Below, one piece after another: positions 10,949-21,479 of a DNA stretch of 64,000 nucleotides. Position 1 is the first letter of the stretch; every line of letters starts with the position of its first letter. The DNA lies in contig OX419759.1 in NCBI GenBank assembly GCA_948567375.1, forward strand, positions 42,188,593 to 42,252,592, in the 5' to 3' direction. The notes below the pieces were generated by a model, which saw nothing but the letters and a program-made list of their open reading frames with translations, had not been told where the DNA came from and ran no database searches. The DNA is from Lunularia cruciata (taxonomy: Eukaryota > Streptophyta > Marchantiopsida > Lunulariales > Lunulariaceae). The translations under genes and the position numbers were made by a program.

Positions 10949-12690
10949 TCTATCTACCAACACTCATTGCTAAGCTTGATCTGCTCTCCAACTCTTGCTC
11001 CATCATTTTTGCAATTGCCTTTGAGTGTATGAATTCTATCCTTGCATCAACAATTTCATGCTTCATCTTCTTGAAAAATGCCTTTTGCTCCTTTAGCTCT
11101 ACACCTCTCTTCAAGAAGTTCTCTTGCAAGGTATCAAAGCTCTTCTTTTGAAGCACTACTTTGACCTAAAGTTCTTTGGCTTCCTTCTCTCCTTGGGTTA
11201 GCTTACTCTTCAACTCCGAGGTCTATTTACTTCAATGCCCTACTACTTCTTACTCATCCTTCACTCTAGGATGATCCTTCTTCAACTTTGCTTTCTTCTT
11301 CTATAGCTGCACCAACAAAGGACAAACAATCTTTGATAGATACTCGACTCCAATGTCTCTTCCTTCATCATCTTCTACATCTTTGTCTTGGGTAGGTGCT
11401 TCTTTGGCTGGTACTTTACCTCAAAGACACAATCTTCTTACCTTCAACGTCATACCATTTGAGCTCTCTCCTTCTTCTTTGACTTTGCTCAGACCTGCAA
11501 CTACAGCTTGAGCACTTCCCTTTGATCTTGCTGCCCTTGGAAATACCAAGGTAGCCTCTTTTGCTTGTTCATGTTCTAACTTGACTGCAAGCAACTCCAA
11601 ACAAGGCTTATCTCCTCCTTCCATGTGGTCAATTGCTTTGTGGAACTCTTGCTCTTCTTCTCCAACAACCTCTTCCCTCAATTGCTAAACTTTGGGTCTC
11701 CTTCAATCTCGCTGATGGACTCTCCACTCTATAGAGTGAACTCTTCTTCTGCTCCTGAGTCTTCACACTTTGACTCAATTTCTCCCTTTGATTCATCCTC
11801 TGAAGATGGTTCCTTCACTACTACTGGTGTTGGCTTTGGATTCAGCCTTCTTATCTTTTGTGGCTATATTTGCATTATTTGTCCTTTGGGTCTACTTCTC
11901 TTGCTTGGCATGGGAATGTCCACTCACACTATTCTCTCTCTCTTGCTCTTGAGGTAGTAGTCTTTTCCTTCTTGAACCCACTTAATATAATAATGCTCAT
12001 CTCTATCTGCTTCTCTTTGTAAGCTGGGATGAAAGTGGAAACCATCCGTCCTCTCTCCTCTAAGCTAAGTAGGTTTAATCCAAAGTAGAAGTGGCTGCAA
12101 AGGGCACAAAGTAGTAGGGAAATATATTCATTCTCCAATTGGTAATCATTTGGCCTAAGTGTTTGTGTAAATACTTTGCCCAATCTACCACCTCTCTTGC
12201 AAACAAACATCTAGTGGAAGAATACCACCTGTTGCATCATTACATAAGTGGTTTTCTTTTGGCTTAAACATTGCCATCATCATGCTGACAATCCTCCTTT
12301 GTATTGGGTGTTTATAATTATCCACCTTGTACCCGCTTTTGGAGCAAGGTCTGTTGAAAGAATTCTTCACCTTGGCATTTTCTTCCGGAGACACACTTCC
12401 TATAGAAGGTGACTCCTTGTACTTCTCATACTTCTCTTCCTAGAACTAATCTCCAATCCAACTCAGTCCATCGAGCCGGATTTTCTCTCTGCTCTTCATG
12501 CTTAGGCCTACCTATGCAATTTTTGGGAGCAATTTATGCCATGAAACTTGGAAAGCTCAAATTCCAATTCCAAGCCAAAAATGTGATGCAAAGTCTATTC
12601 AAGACTTTGATCCTTACCACTACATCTAATCAATGAATTGCAAGACCCCTCACCACACTCTACTTATTCCCTTTTGGGGCCATTGTGTGC
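10949..12690 (-). pseudogene. LTR-encoded protein, N-terminal module, linker and start of coiled coil (S1)
   Basis: Read on the minus strand, the coding remnants start near 12690 (MAPKGNK, then stop). They run through the N-terminal module: 12185-12394 contains KSGYKVDNYKHPIQRRIVSM, MMAMFKPKE and a following CNDA segment. The stretch 11929-12210 contains CALCSHFYFGLNLLSLEERG. A Lys/Glu-rich linker follows, then a segment with LEHEQAKEATLVFPRAARSK (11421-11681). Coiled coil starts at 11156 (ENFLKRGVELKEQKAFFKKM). The order matches the copies in G and B. I do not recognise the N-terminal module as any named family. Frame breaks show it is no longer functional here. Confidence 0.65.
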
Positions 12691-13206
12691 TTCCTCACTC
12701 TTGGTCTCCAAAAGATCAAAGCTTCTCCAAAACTTGAGATTCTACCTCCTTTGGGACAACTATTGAGAGGCATAGGATATTTTTGTGACATTTCAAAATA
12801 CACGCAACAAAGTCTCAATTTTATAGTCTTTTGCTTATTGGTCATTCTTGAGTCAATTGTCAATTGACATGACAATTCTGCATGTATTTTTTCTATCACT
12901 CTCAATGTCATCTTGATCTCAAGGTTGTTGCTTTCTTTACATGTATTTTCTTGATTTTTGATGTCAAGGAAAAGTTGTTATAGGTTCTACGGATCAGGTT
13001 GTGCATCCCAACACCAAGTCCTCTATCTTTGGCTTCATACTTCTATCAATCTGACCCAAGTCCTTCCAACTTTGACTTGAGGTCTACTTTGCATCTATGC
13101 CAAACACACAATTCTTCTTGTTTCTTCCCCATTTAGCCTTCTTTTGGCTTTAACAATGCACTTCTCCTTTAAAACTTGTTAAAAACAAAAACATGTGAGT
13201 ATCACA

Positions 13207-14457
13207 CTTGCTAGTGTCCTAAGGGGCTAGCCTTGGAGCAAAGGGCAGTCTTTCTCAAGAAAATGAGGTTGTATCCGCTGCACAACATTTAAGATGTGCG
13301 CTTCTTAAAGTAAAGTACTTTGTAGGTGCTTAGAAGCATACAAAGTAGGAGTAATTGAGTCTTTACATTCAGAAGCATCAAGAGTACACAATGCCCTAAA
13401 GAGCACAAGAAAGAAAATTCTTGTAGCAGGATACTATTGGCCTACAATGTATAGAGATACTCAAGACCATATCCAAAGTTGTGATGCTTGCCAAAGAACT
13501 AGAAAGCCGACGGCTACTTCCCAATAGCCTTTGAGACCAGTTTTGCCAACAGCCTCATTTGAGAAATGGGGAATTGATTTTTTGGGTCTTATTCAATTTG
13601 TGACCTAATTCACAAGGAAAAGATAATTTTAGTATGCATTGACTATGCAACTAAAATGGTTGAAGCTAAAGCAACTCAAAGAAATCATTTTTCCAAATTT
13701 TTCTTTTGCAATATTATTTCTTGTTATGGATGTGCTCTAGAATTGGTTAGTGACCAAGGGACTCATTTTTTGAGCTCACTTGTGGAGGCATTAACCAAAT
13801 ACTTTTAAATTAAACATTGGAAGATGACTCTTTGCAACCCAAAGCTAATAGATTGACATAGAAGGCAAATGGATTGTTATGTAAAATTTTGAATAAGGTG
13901 ACTATCAACTATGCCTACAAATGGGATACAAAGCTACCTATAGCTTTATGAGCATACAAAGCCACTAAAAAGATTACCACCAAGCAAACCATTTATTTTT
14001 TAACATATGGATTGCATCTCATACTATCAGTTGAATTTGAAGTATTGTCATATCATATCTTATGTGAGGAACAATTGTCAAAGGAGGAAAGTCAGGATCT
14101 TTGGATCCATCAGCTGATGGGGTTAAAAGAGAAAAGAGACAGTGTAGTGCAAACCACAAAGGAGATACAAGATCAAGGGAAAGTTAGGCATAATAAGCAA
14201 TTATAGCTTGTTGTTGTTTGGGAGGGAGACTAAGTGTTGTTGTATGCTGCATATTTTTTCCAGGCAAGTTGCACCTAAGGTGGATGGAGCCATACCATAT
14301 ATTTCACATTTATGATAAGGGCTCTATTCAACTAGTATACTTGGAGGGAAATCCTTTTGCTACCTGAGTAAACAAGTGGAGAGTCAAAAGATATTTGACC
14401 ATGGATGTGAACATGTATAGAAGAGAAGAAGACAATGTTCATGAGGATGCTCACATT
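13207..14457 (+). pseudogene. integrase of element D (broken)
   Basis: This holds the C-terminal part of pol. The zinc-binding tail reads QSCDACQRTRKPTATSQ (about 13474-13530). The catalytic core begins FEKWGIDFLG (13558) and has the first catalytic Asp in CIDYATKMVEA (near 13645) and the second in LVSDQGTHFL (near 13748). The third acidic residue lies in a damaged stretch around 13860. Further on, LTYGLHLILSVEFEVLSY (14000-14050) matches the usual end of plant Gypsy integrase. Integrase would join element DNA to the host chromosome. Stops and frameshifts are frequent. The sequence leads into a polypurine tract and the 3' LTR of element D. Confidence 0.8.
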
Positions 14458-14473
14458 AAATTGAGGAGGTATA
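14458..14473 (+). other. polypurine tract of element D
   Basis: The bases AAATTGAGGAGGTATA stand directly before the 3' LTR start TGTGGTACCC (14474). Gypsy elements prime plus-strand DNA synthesis at such a tract. The call rests on position and purine content. Confidence 0.55.
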
Positions 14474-14686
14474 TGTGGTACCCATATTTTTTTATGAGTT
14501 TTAAAGAAGAAGTGTTTTGTTGAAGCCAAATGGAGAAGAAAATAGAAGAATTGTGTGTCGGTTCCAACTCAAGGAATTTGACTTCAAGTCAAAGGAAGAA
14601 GGACTCAAATTGGACTTATAGGGGGGTAGACCCAAAGTAAAGAGTCTTTGCATGAGAGGGATTGACCCAATTCAAAGAAACTGTAA
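14474..14686 (+). mobile_element. 3' LTR of element D, first 213 bp
   Basis: This starts TGTGGTACCCATATTTTTTT after the polypurine tract and matches the first 200 bp of S2 and the outer end of E (a shared AAAGGAAGAAGGACTCA-like stretch). It is cut at 14686 by the 5' LTR of element B, which also starts TGTGGTACCC. The rest of this LTR is not found to the right, so its far side was lost or lies beyond the rearranged region. Confidence 0.7.
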
Positions 14687-15339
14687 TGTGGTACCCACAT
14701 TTTTTGTTTTTTTTAAGTTTTAAAGAAGGAGTGCGTTGGTAAGGCCAAAGGATGGCTAAATGGGAAGAAAGATGAGGAAATGTGTGTTTGGCTTAAACCC
14801 TAAGTCAACCTCGGGTCAAGTCCAAAGGACCCAAGTTGGACAAGATAGAATAAAAAGACAAGAACTTCATATTAGGTAGCGCAACTTGATCCAAAGACCC
14901 TATAGCAAACTTCTTTGAGTTTTGCCAATCAAGAAAGTATGCGGGAAGAAAGTGATTGCCTCGGGACCAAGATGATCTTGAAAGTGACAAAAAACAACTT
15001 CACAGAATTAGTGAGAGATGTGGAGCAGCAACTAAAGAATGACCAATCAGCAAAGGACTATAAAAATTGAGATTTCTGCAAGGAAGCATTGCAATGTCTA
15101 GATGTTATGCTATTCCTATTCAGAGTTGACCCAAAGGAATGCAAATTTTGAATATCCAAGAGTGGGTTAGAATCTTGGGTATGACCTTTCATAGGCAGAG
15201 AGTGAGGAAGCACTACAATGGCCCTGAAAGTGAGTAAGAAGAGTGCTATGAGAGGTCCTGCAATGCATAGATTGGATGTAGTGGCAAAGATCAAGGTCTT
15301 ATCAAGACTTTGTATCACCTTTTTGGCTTGGAACTAGAA

Positions 15340-17419
15340 CTTTAGCTTTCCAAGTTTCATGGCAGAGATTGCCGTGAGTGATTGCAAGGATGGGCTGAAG
15401 CACAAAGGAAAGAGAGGAAATCCTGCTCATGGACTGAGTTGGATTGGAGATTAGTCTTGGGTAGAGAAGCCAAAGAGGTAGGGGGTGCCACCTTCTATTG
15501 AAAGTGTGATGCATCAAAAGAAACTGCCAAGGTGAAAAATTCCTTTAATTGACCATGCACAAAGAATGGGTATAAGGTGGATAGTTATAGAGACCAAGTG
15601 CAAAGAGGGATCGTGAGTGCGATGATGGTGATGTTCAAGCCAGAGCAAACCACCTATGTCACAATGTAGTAGGTAGTTTTCTTCCATCATATGTTTGCAA
15701 GTGAAGTGGTGGATTTGGCAAAGTGTCTAAACCAACGGGTGGGGCAGATGATTTTGGGGTGAAGAATGGATATACAACTACATTACTTCATACCCTTTGC
15801 AATTCACTTCTACTTTGGGCTGAATCTGCCTACTTTAGAGGAGAGAAGTAGAATGCGGTCTCATTTTCATTTTGATTTGCACAAGGAGGTAAATGTGGAT
15901 GAATGATATTACATGGAGCGGGTTCATGAAGAGGATGAGTATAATATGAAGAGAGTGAAGGAGAAGATAGTATCAGTCAATCTTCCTCTGCCCAAAAAGC
16001 AAAGTAGACCCAAAGGATGAGTTGTATGAATAGCACCACAAAAGAAGCAAAAGCCTAATCCAAAGCAAGTGTTAGTGAAGATAAAAGAATTGATTCCCAA
16101 GGAGGAGCCAAAAGGAGAAACCAAGTCAAAGGGAGAAGCCTCAAGAGGAGAAGAAAAGTTCACACTACAAAGTGAAGGGTTGAGCAATGGCAATGAAGGA
16201 GAAGTTGAAGTTCACAGCAAACAAGAGGAACAGTTGTGGAAGCAAAGAAGACAAGTCCAAGGATGTCCACATTCAAGCAAGGGTGTGAGAAGGAAGATAG
16301 AGGTGTCTTGGTATGTCAAAGAGGTGCTAGGGGGAAGAGGAGTGTTCAAGATGTCACCGTTGGACCAAGTAAGGTTACTATTGAGATTGAAGAGAGCTTG
16401 GATGAAGAAACTTTGAAGATACAAAGATCGTCTGTTCGGGGTAAAGTTCCAATCAAGGAGTTACCTGCAAAGGGCAAAGATGGCAGAGCCAATGATGTGA
16501 TGGAGTAGAGTATATGTCAAAAGTGGTATGTCTCTTATTGGCATTTTTTCAGCAAAAGAAGTTGGAGATAGCATTGGTCAAAGTGCTAAAGAGTGAAATT
16601 GTTGATGCACGAGTGGAGACGATGCATTCAAAGGCAAGTGCAGCAATGATGGAGCATGAATTGGAGAGTATGAGAAAGAAAGTGGCCAATAAAGACCAAG
16701 CCTAGCATTGAGAGTTAACAGAGCAAAGTTGGGAGGAAGAGCAATTGTGAGGATTGTTGAGAGTAGCGGAGGATCAACTTGTGCTGAGTCAACAAGAGAA
16801 GGAGGTAATGAAGGTTGAATTTGAAGACAAGTTGATGATGTATTGCAATGAGCTAGAAGAGGAGAGGAAGAACAAGAGAGTGGAGCCGGTTGTGGAATCA
16901 AATGTAGTGGGAGCAGTGGTGAGCGAGTTGAAGGCGCTATTGAGTACTAAAGTTGAAGGGAAGTTGGAAGAAGCAAGACTGCATGAGTTGAAATTGTTGG
17001 TGTAGGAGGAGAGGAAGAGGAAGGCAAAGGACATGAAGTTGAATAATCTGTTGATTTGTCTACAAGATCGTGTAGATAGGAAAATGTTAGAGGTAGGAGA
17101 CAATGTCTATCTCAGATCAGATTTTGTTAGATCAAACTTATTTAGACTTTGTAATGAGATAAGATTAGAAAAGAAGTCAAAAGTAGTAGAAGTAAGAGTG
17201 CAAGCATCATTGGGTGAGTTACTTGAGACATTAGAGAAGAGTGGGGTGGGAGATCAAGAGATAGATAGGTTACCCATGACCTCAATTGTAGCTCAGGGTG
17301 AAGAAGTCGTGGAAATAATGGAGGATGTAGTAGAATTCGATAGACCTAAAGAAAGAGAAGTGATAGGAGGATCATCGGGTTTGGAAGCCAAAGTCAAAGT
17401 TAACATCAGATTGGATTAG
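15340..17419 (+). pseudogene. LTR-encoded coiled-coil protein in 5' LTR of element B (broken)
   Basis: The order matches G and S1. An N-terminal module begins near 15360 (MAEIA-like) with the MGIRWIVIETKC region near 15570 (the frame-shifted GYKVDSYKD block). A Lys/Glu-rich linker follows at 16069-16250 (KELIPKEEPKGETKSKGEAS). Next comes a segment at 16236-16508, then coiled coil at 16514-17005 (MMYCNELEEERKNKRVEPVV, then VGAVVSELKALLSTKVEGKL). The conserved block spans 16980-17110 (LHELKLLV, NNLLICLQDRVDRKMLEVGD), and the tail at 17100-17419 ends GLEAKVKVNIRLD. No signal peptide or membrane segment is evident. The protein is long, soluble-looking and mostly helical; its function is unknown. 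The N-terminal half has many stops and the C-terminal half only a few. Confidence 0.7.
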
Positions 17420-17534
17420 AAATAGATTTGAGATTTGAAGAGGCAGATATGAAGATGTGCATTGTCATTTTGGATCTGTAGGTTGGTAAAGTTATTGTAG
17501 AACGGTATAGTTGTTAGTAATTGTTGATTGCTCT

Positions 17535-17545
17535 ACTATTTAAAG
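17535..17545 (+). promoter_or_regulatory. TATA-like core promoter motif in LTR
   Basis: CTATTTAAAGG occurs about 680 bp before the LTR end. It is kept at the same relative place in S2 (10271), LTR A (minus, 6796-6804), S1 (minus, near 8300) and G (minus, near 30131). Conservation among otherwise diverged copies supports a role as the LTR promoter. It lies downstream of the LTR's coding region. Confidence 0.55.
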
Positions 17546-18222
17546 GAGGCATTTTGCAGTCTTATGTTGTTTAGTATTCATTATTCTTGAGAATAGATAA
17601 AGCAAAGTGCTATGAAGTAGTGCTCATTGCTTGAGCTTAACTCCAAGTATCAATCCTATGATTGTGTTTGTGAGTGTGTGGAGAATTTTGAAGTGCAAAT
17701 CAATATGCTTATTAGATGTTGGATTCTACAGCCTTGATCTTCATTCTATGTGTATGACCTTGAGTGAAGTGCAATCAAAGAAATGTCTTGATAGATCTAG
17801 GAGGAATTTTAGTGTTGGTAGTATTTTGCATTTATGAGTGCAACGCTGAGTTGATGTGAAGCAATTTTGATTGAGGAAGTTGTGCCTTCAGTGGAGGAGT
17901 GGAACACAATTTTGAGGCAAAGTCATTTTGTAGTGAAGTAGCCATGTTAGGGAGAGATTGAATCATCACAATCAAGATTTTTTTGGACAAAATTGAATGA
18001 GTTGTGATAAAGGAGTGTTAATTTGTGACCTACTGTGATCTAGTGTTTGTTGCTCTTTTTGGGTGTAGTTTCTACCTAAGAGATTAAAGATGCAATCAAG
18101 AAGAACTACACTAAGACTTTTTTACTTCATATTTAAATTTTTTTACTTGTATCTCTATGAGAACAAACTCTATTTACCTTATTACCACAAAAGTGATACT
18201 TGTTGGGTTGTCACATGATTTT

Positions 18223-18241
18223 TGGCACTACTACCGGGGAT
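18223..18241 (+). other. primer-binding site of element B (tRNA-Asp type, mutated)
   Basis: TGGCACTACTACCGGGGAT follows the LTR end by 7 bp. It matches the tRNA-Asp type site TGGCGCCGTTGCCGGGGAT at 14 of 19 positions, with only transitions. The same site at the same distance in element A confirms the family. Confidence 0.75.
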
Positions 18242-18347
18242 ACACACCTCGGAAGTGGAAGAATACAAAGCCAAATTCTAAATTGGGTTTTGAACCAATA
18301 TGAATGTCTACATTGAGAGAACAATGGGAAGAGAGAGTTTGAAGATG

Positions 18348-20225
18348 AAAATTGCATGGTGAAGAAGAAAAATGCAAGAAGATCCAATTTACTTTTGATG
18401 AAACCAAACTGAAGGTGTTGGATTTTCAACTTCTCCACAAAGTTCAAGAAGCCTTGCAAGAAAACACAAAGGTAGGTAGCAAGGATACTTCTTATCTCTA
18501 CCTTCCAAGAAGAAGAAAGACCCCAACAAACAAGCATACTCATTACAACCCACTACACCGACTTCCCCTAAAGTTGTCAAGGAAGTCAAGTTTATAAAGA
18601 AATTTATTTGTGAAAAGATAACACAAATTTTAACGGAAGAAGAGTGCCAACGTCTCTTACAAAAAATTCCTTGGTTGGCTTGAGGAAATTTTCAAGAGCA
18701 CGCTAAAAGTGTTGAACCTCTTGCTCCATTTCCAGTCAAATTTGACACTATCAAACAAGAAGAATCTATCAACAAAGAATCTACTTTGAACTTGACTAAT
18801 TGGGACCCTTGGGCTGTCAATACAACTTCAATAACAACCAGTTCCTTTGGTCCATCAAGTTCAAACTTACAATAGCAGATTCCTTAGAGCAAAAGAGTGA
18901 CTTTGTTACCTATTACCTGACACACCTATTAGAAGTATAAGGGGACAAAACAAGACAAAGATCTTGATGGATTATCAAAGAATTTGAAGTCATTTCCTTT
19001 ACCAATAAGGAACATGACTTTGTAGATCATTTTTTCATTTTTCCAAGTCTAGTCCGAAAGAAAGCTCAGAGCTGGTATACACATGTAACCCGGAAGGAGT
19101 TCACACCAGCCGATTGGGAAGACTTGCAAAATGGCTTCCTACAACAATTCCGAGAAGTTGATTATGATATGAGTGTCTTTGTGGCACTCAATGATTTGGA
19201 TAGAGGGAAGAAGGAGAAGTTGAGAGACTACTTTGAGCGGTTCATGGCCCTTTTGAACTGTGTCTCAAAGCAATCTGGTGTAGCGGGTTACTCCAATGCC
19301 CAAGCCATTACTTGGTTTCTTGGAGGACTTTCACCAAAGATTTTTTTCTTTGCCAAGGAGAGGAATGTAACTTCCCTGGAAAAGGTCCTCAAATATGTCA
19401 CCCAATACAAGGTGGCTCACTCTCACTCTTCGGTAACAAAAGAAATCAAGAGAAGAAAGGCAAGAAGCCAAAAAGAAGAGCTTCTTGCAATACATCCCCT
19501 TCTTAGGAGGAATCCTCCACATCTTCAAGTTCTTCTTTGGAATCCAAAAAAGATTGTAAGCCAAGGAGAATAAAAAGGTGTAGACAAAAGAAGCCAATAA
19601 CACCTCCAGCAAAGATTTTAAATAAGGCTGATCAAAAGCTGGAGACTCTTATTAAAGAGTTTGTAGATTTCAAGATCCAAATGATTGGGGCTAAGGACCA
19701 AAAAAAGCCTCCTTCATTTGGCAGACCAAATGTAGGGTGCACTACGTGTGGCAAATCCAACCACACTTATACGGTTGTTTGACCCGCATTGCATTTCCAA
19801 TGCAACAAATTGATTGGGTTCTAGGTTGGGACCAAAGTGAGGAAGACAAGGTAGTGTATCGGACCCAAGAGGTATAGCCTTAGGCAAGCACATCATATCA
19901 AGGTCCAGGATATAGACCAAAGGAGTACAACAACAATGCTCCTCCATGAATACCACCAATGGGCGGCCAAAATAGGCCTCAAAATGTTGCATTGGGTGCT
20001 TGTTATAATTGTGGCTCAATGGGATAATGGTCTCCAAACTGTCCAAAGCCAAGACGGAAAATTGGGTTTGTTCCTTTATGTGGAAATTGTAAAGGATTAG
20101 GTCATATTGGAAATCAGTGCCCACAACCACCAAACCCGAAGCCGCTTGTAAAGTATGTACAAACCCCAGCTGAGCGTGTTGCGCTCCAGGCAAAATGGGA
20201 TACAAATGTAAATTGTATAACACTT
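18348..20225 (+). pseudogene. gag of element B (broken)
   Basis: The N-terminal Lys-rich segment at 18352-18597 (FDETKLKVLDFQLLHKVQEA) matches element A. The capsid-like region at 19124-19573 contains MSVFVALNDLDRGKKEKLRD and AITWFLGGLSPK. A first zinc knuckle near 19738 (CTTCGKSNHTYTV) has lost its last Cys. A second near 19998 (CYNCGSMG, stop, WSPNC) is broken. A third at 20079-20120 (CGNCKGLGHIGNQC) is a perfect CX2CX4HX4C. Three knuckles in one gag is more than the usual one or two. Gag would assemble particles and bind the RNA genome. Stops lie between the blocks, so no full-length protein is possible. Confidence 0.8.
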
Positions 20226-21290
20226 GAAGAGGAGAGACCTCAAGAAGGGAGCTCGGCTTTTGAAGGCAAATGGTCAGACCTCAAAATTTTGAAAGTTGAG
20301 ATGTGCTCAAGTAAGAAGAAGCATGATCCCAAAGGAACAAGTACTATCTCTTTGTCTTCACGAAAGGCAAAGAGATTGCGCCCAAAAGCTATTCTTTCTA
20401 CCAAGGAGGAAAAGATTCTTGCAAAAGCTAAAGCTAAAGCTTTGCAAAAAGAGATTAAAGAAGCAATACATAGAACTTGGGAAATGAGTTTGGAGGAGGA
20501 TACAAAGATGAAGCCTCCCATCTTTCCAACGGACATCAGATCCAAAGTGAAGGATCTGATCCAAGCCAAGGTGGGCAAACCCAAAGAACCTTGGGTCCAG
20601 ACCACTAGTACTCCGGTCACCATCTTGAAGCACCCCAAAGTCCAACTCAAACAAGGAGAGACTTTGAACCTAAGGTCAAAGGCAAAGAAGGTGAAGTTGG
20701 GGGGAGTACTCCAATATGATATTGTAGCAGATTTGGCCTCTATGAATGCAAATGTCACATTCAAGCAATTGTGGGAGGACAACAAGCTATACAAGAAGCA
20801 GTTGAGTTCAACCCTCAAGAAAGTAAGGGCGATGACCAAGAAAGACTTACCCGCAATTTATTGTATTGAACAAGAAGATTTCGGATCAAACAAGGAGACG
20901 GCCTTTGGGCATACTATCAAATATTCTATGATCATTGGAGGGGAGCCCTTCAAGTAAAACTACATCATGTTATGACCAGTAACTAAAATTGGTTAACCAT
21001 TGTTGATTGGTAGACCCTTGTTGTACAATGCTCAAGTTATTGTGGATTGGCACCGGCAAAAGTTAAGATTTAAGGACATCTTGTCCAAGGACCAAAAGCT
21101 GGTAACTATGAGTTGGACGAAGGTTCTCCATCTCAAGGAAACAACCTTGTCAAAAGATGAAGATGAATCCAAAGACAAAGTCCAAGTCAATTACTTGGAG
21201 TGCTACGAGGTAGAGGTTAAAGACAAAGACCCATACGACATCACCTCAGGTGAAAATGACTTGGAAGAAGGAGTTTGATTGTAGTTTGAC
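20226..21290 (+). pseudogene. gag-pol linker and protease region of element B (broken)
   Basis: The open stretch 20289-20957 (222 residues) is Lys-rich and probably helical (EEKILAKAKAKALQKEIKEA), with several K/P/Q-rich segments. After a frame break, 21000-21278 reads LIGRPLLYNAQVIVDWHRQK, the usual end of a retroviral-type aspartic protease domain, followed by an acidic, Asp/Glu-rich linker. The catalytic DTG-like motif is not visible and is presumably lost in the frame-broken stretch at 20880-21000. The same protein blocks occur in element A at 336-1420 on the minus strand. Confidence 0.65.
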
Positions 21291-21479
21291 TCGAGTAAAG
21301 TTGAGTCAGTGATGTGGAAGGAATCATTAACCTTGATGACTATCAAGATGTCATCTTGACTAAAGGAAAAATTTGAAGATTTCAATGACAATCACTTTGG
21401 AGGAGTTGGCAAGCTACACTACCTTTTTTATAGAGTACTAGGATGTATTCACTTGGTCTATTGATCAAATGTCGGGTAT

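Larger units (their letters stand above)
7649..13206 (-). mobile_element. solo LTR S1 (long-LTR Gypsy family), interrupted by S2
   Basis: Plus-strand ends are TATGACAACCC (7649) and ATGTGAGTATCACA (ends 13206). These match the termini of the other copies. The flanks CTTTC (7644-7648) and CTTGC (13207-13211) form a 5-bp target duplication with one mismatch. The element D pol sequence is continuous across the insertion. Without the nested plus LTR (9112-10948) the unit is about 3.7 kb, close to G (3.8 kb). No gag or pol is attached, so this is a solo LTR left by recombination between two LTRs. Confidence 0.85.
14687..18215 (+). mobile_element. 5' LTR of element B (3.5 kb, protein-coding)
   Basis: It runs from TGTGGTACCCACATTTTTTG (14687) to GGGTTGTCACA (18215) and is followed directly by a primer-binding site, gag and pol, so it is a true 5' LTR. 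Layout: about 650 bp non-coding, then about 2.05 kb of degraded coding sequence on the plus strand (15340-17419), then about 800 bp with a TATA-like CTATTTAAAGG at 17535. The same order is seen in S1, F and G. Because the promoter-like box lies after the coding part, the coding part is in U3. Confidence 0.85.

Noticed and set aside
14474-14700. Two TGTGGTACCC starts 213 bp apart as an internal LTR tandem duplication
   Set aside because: The first follows integrase and a polypurine tract and carries a different LTR variant, so a nested insertion of element B explains the pair better.
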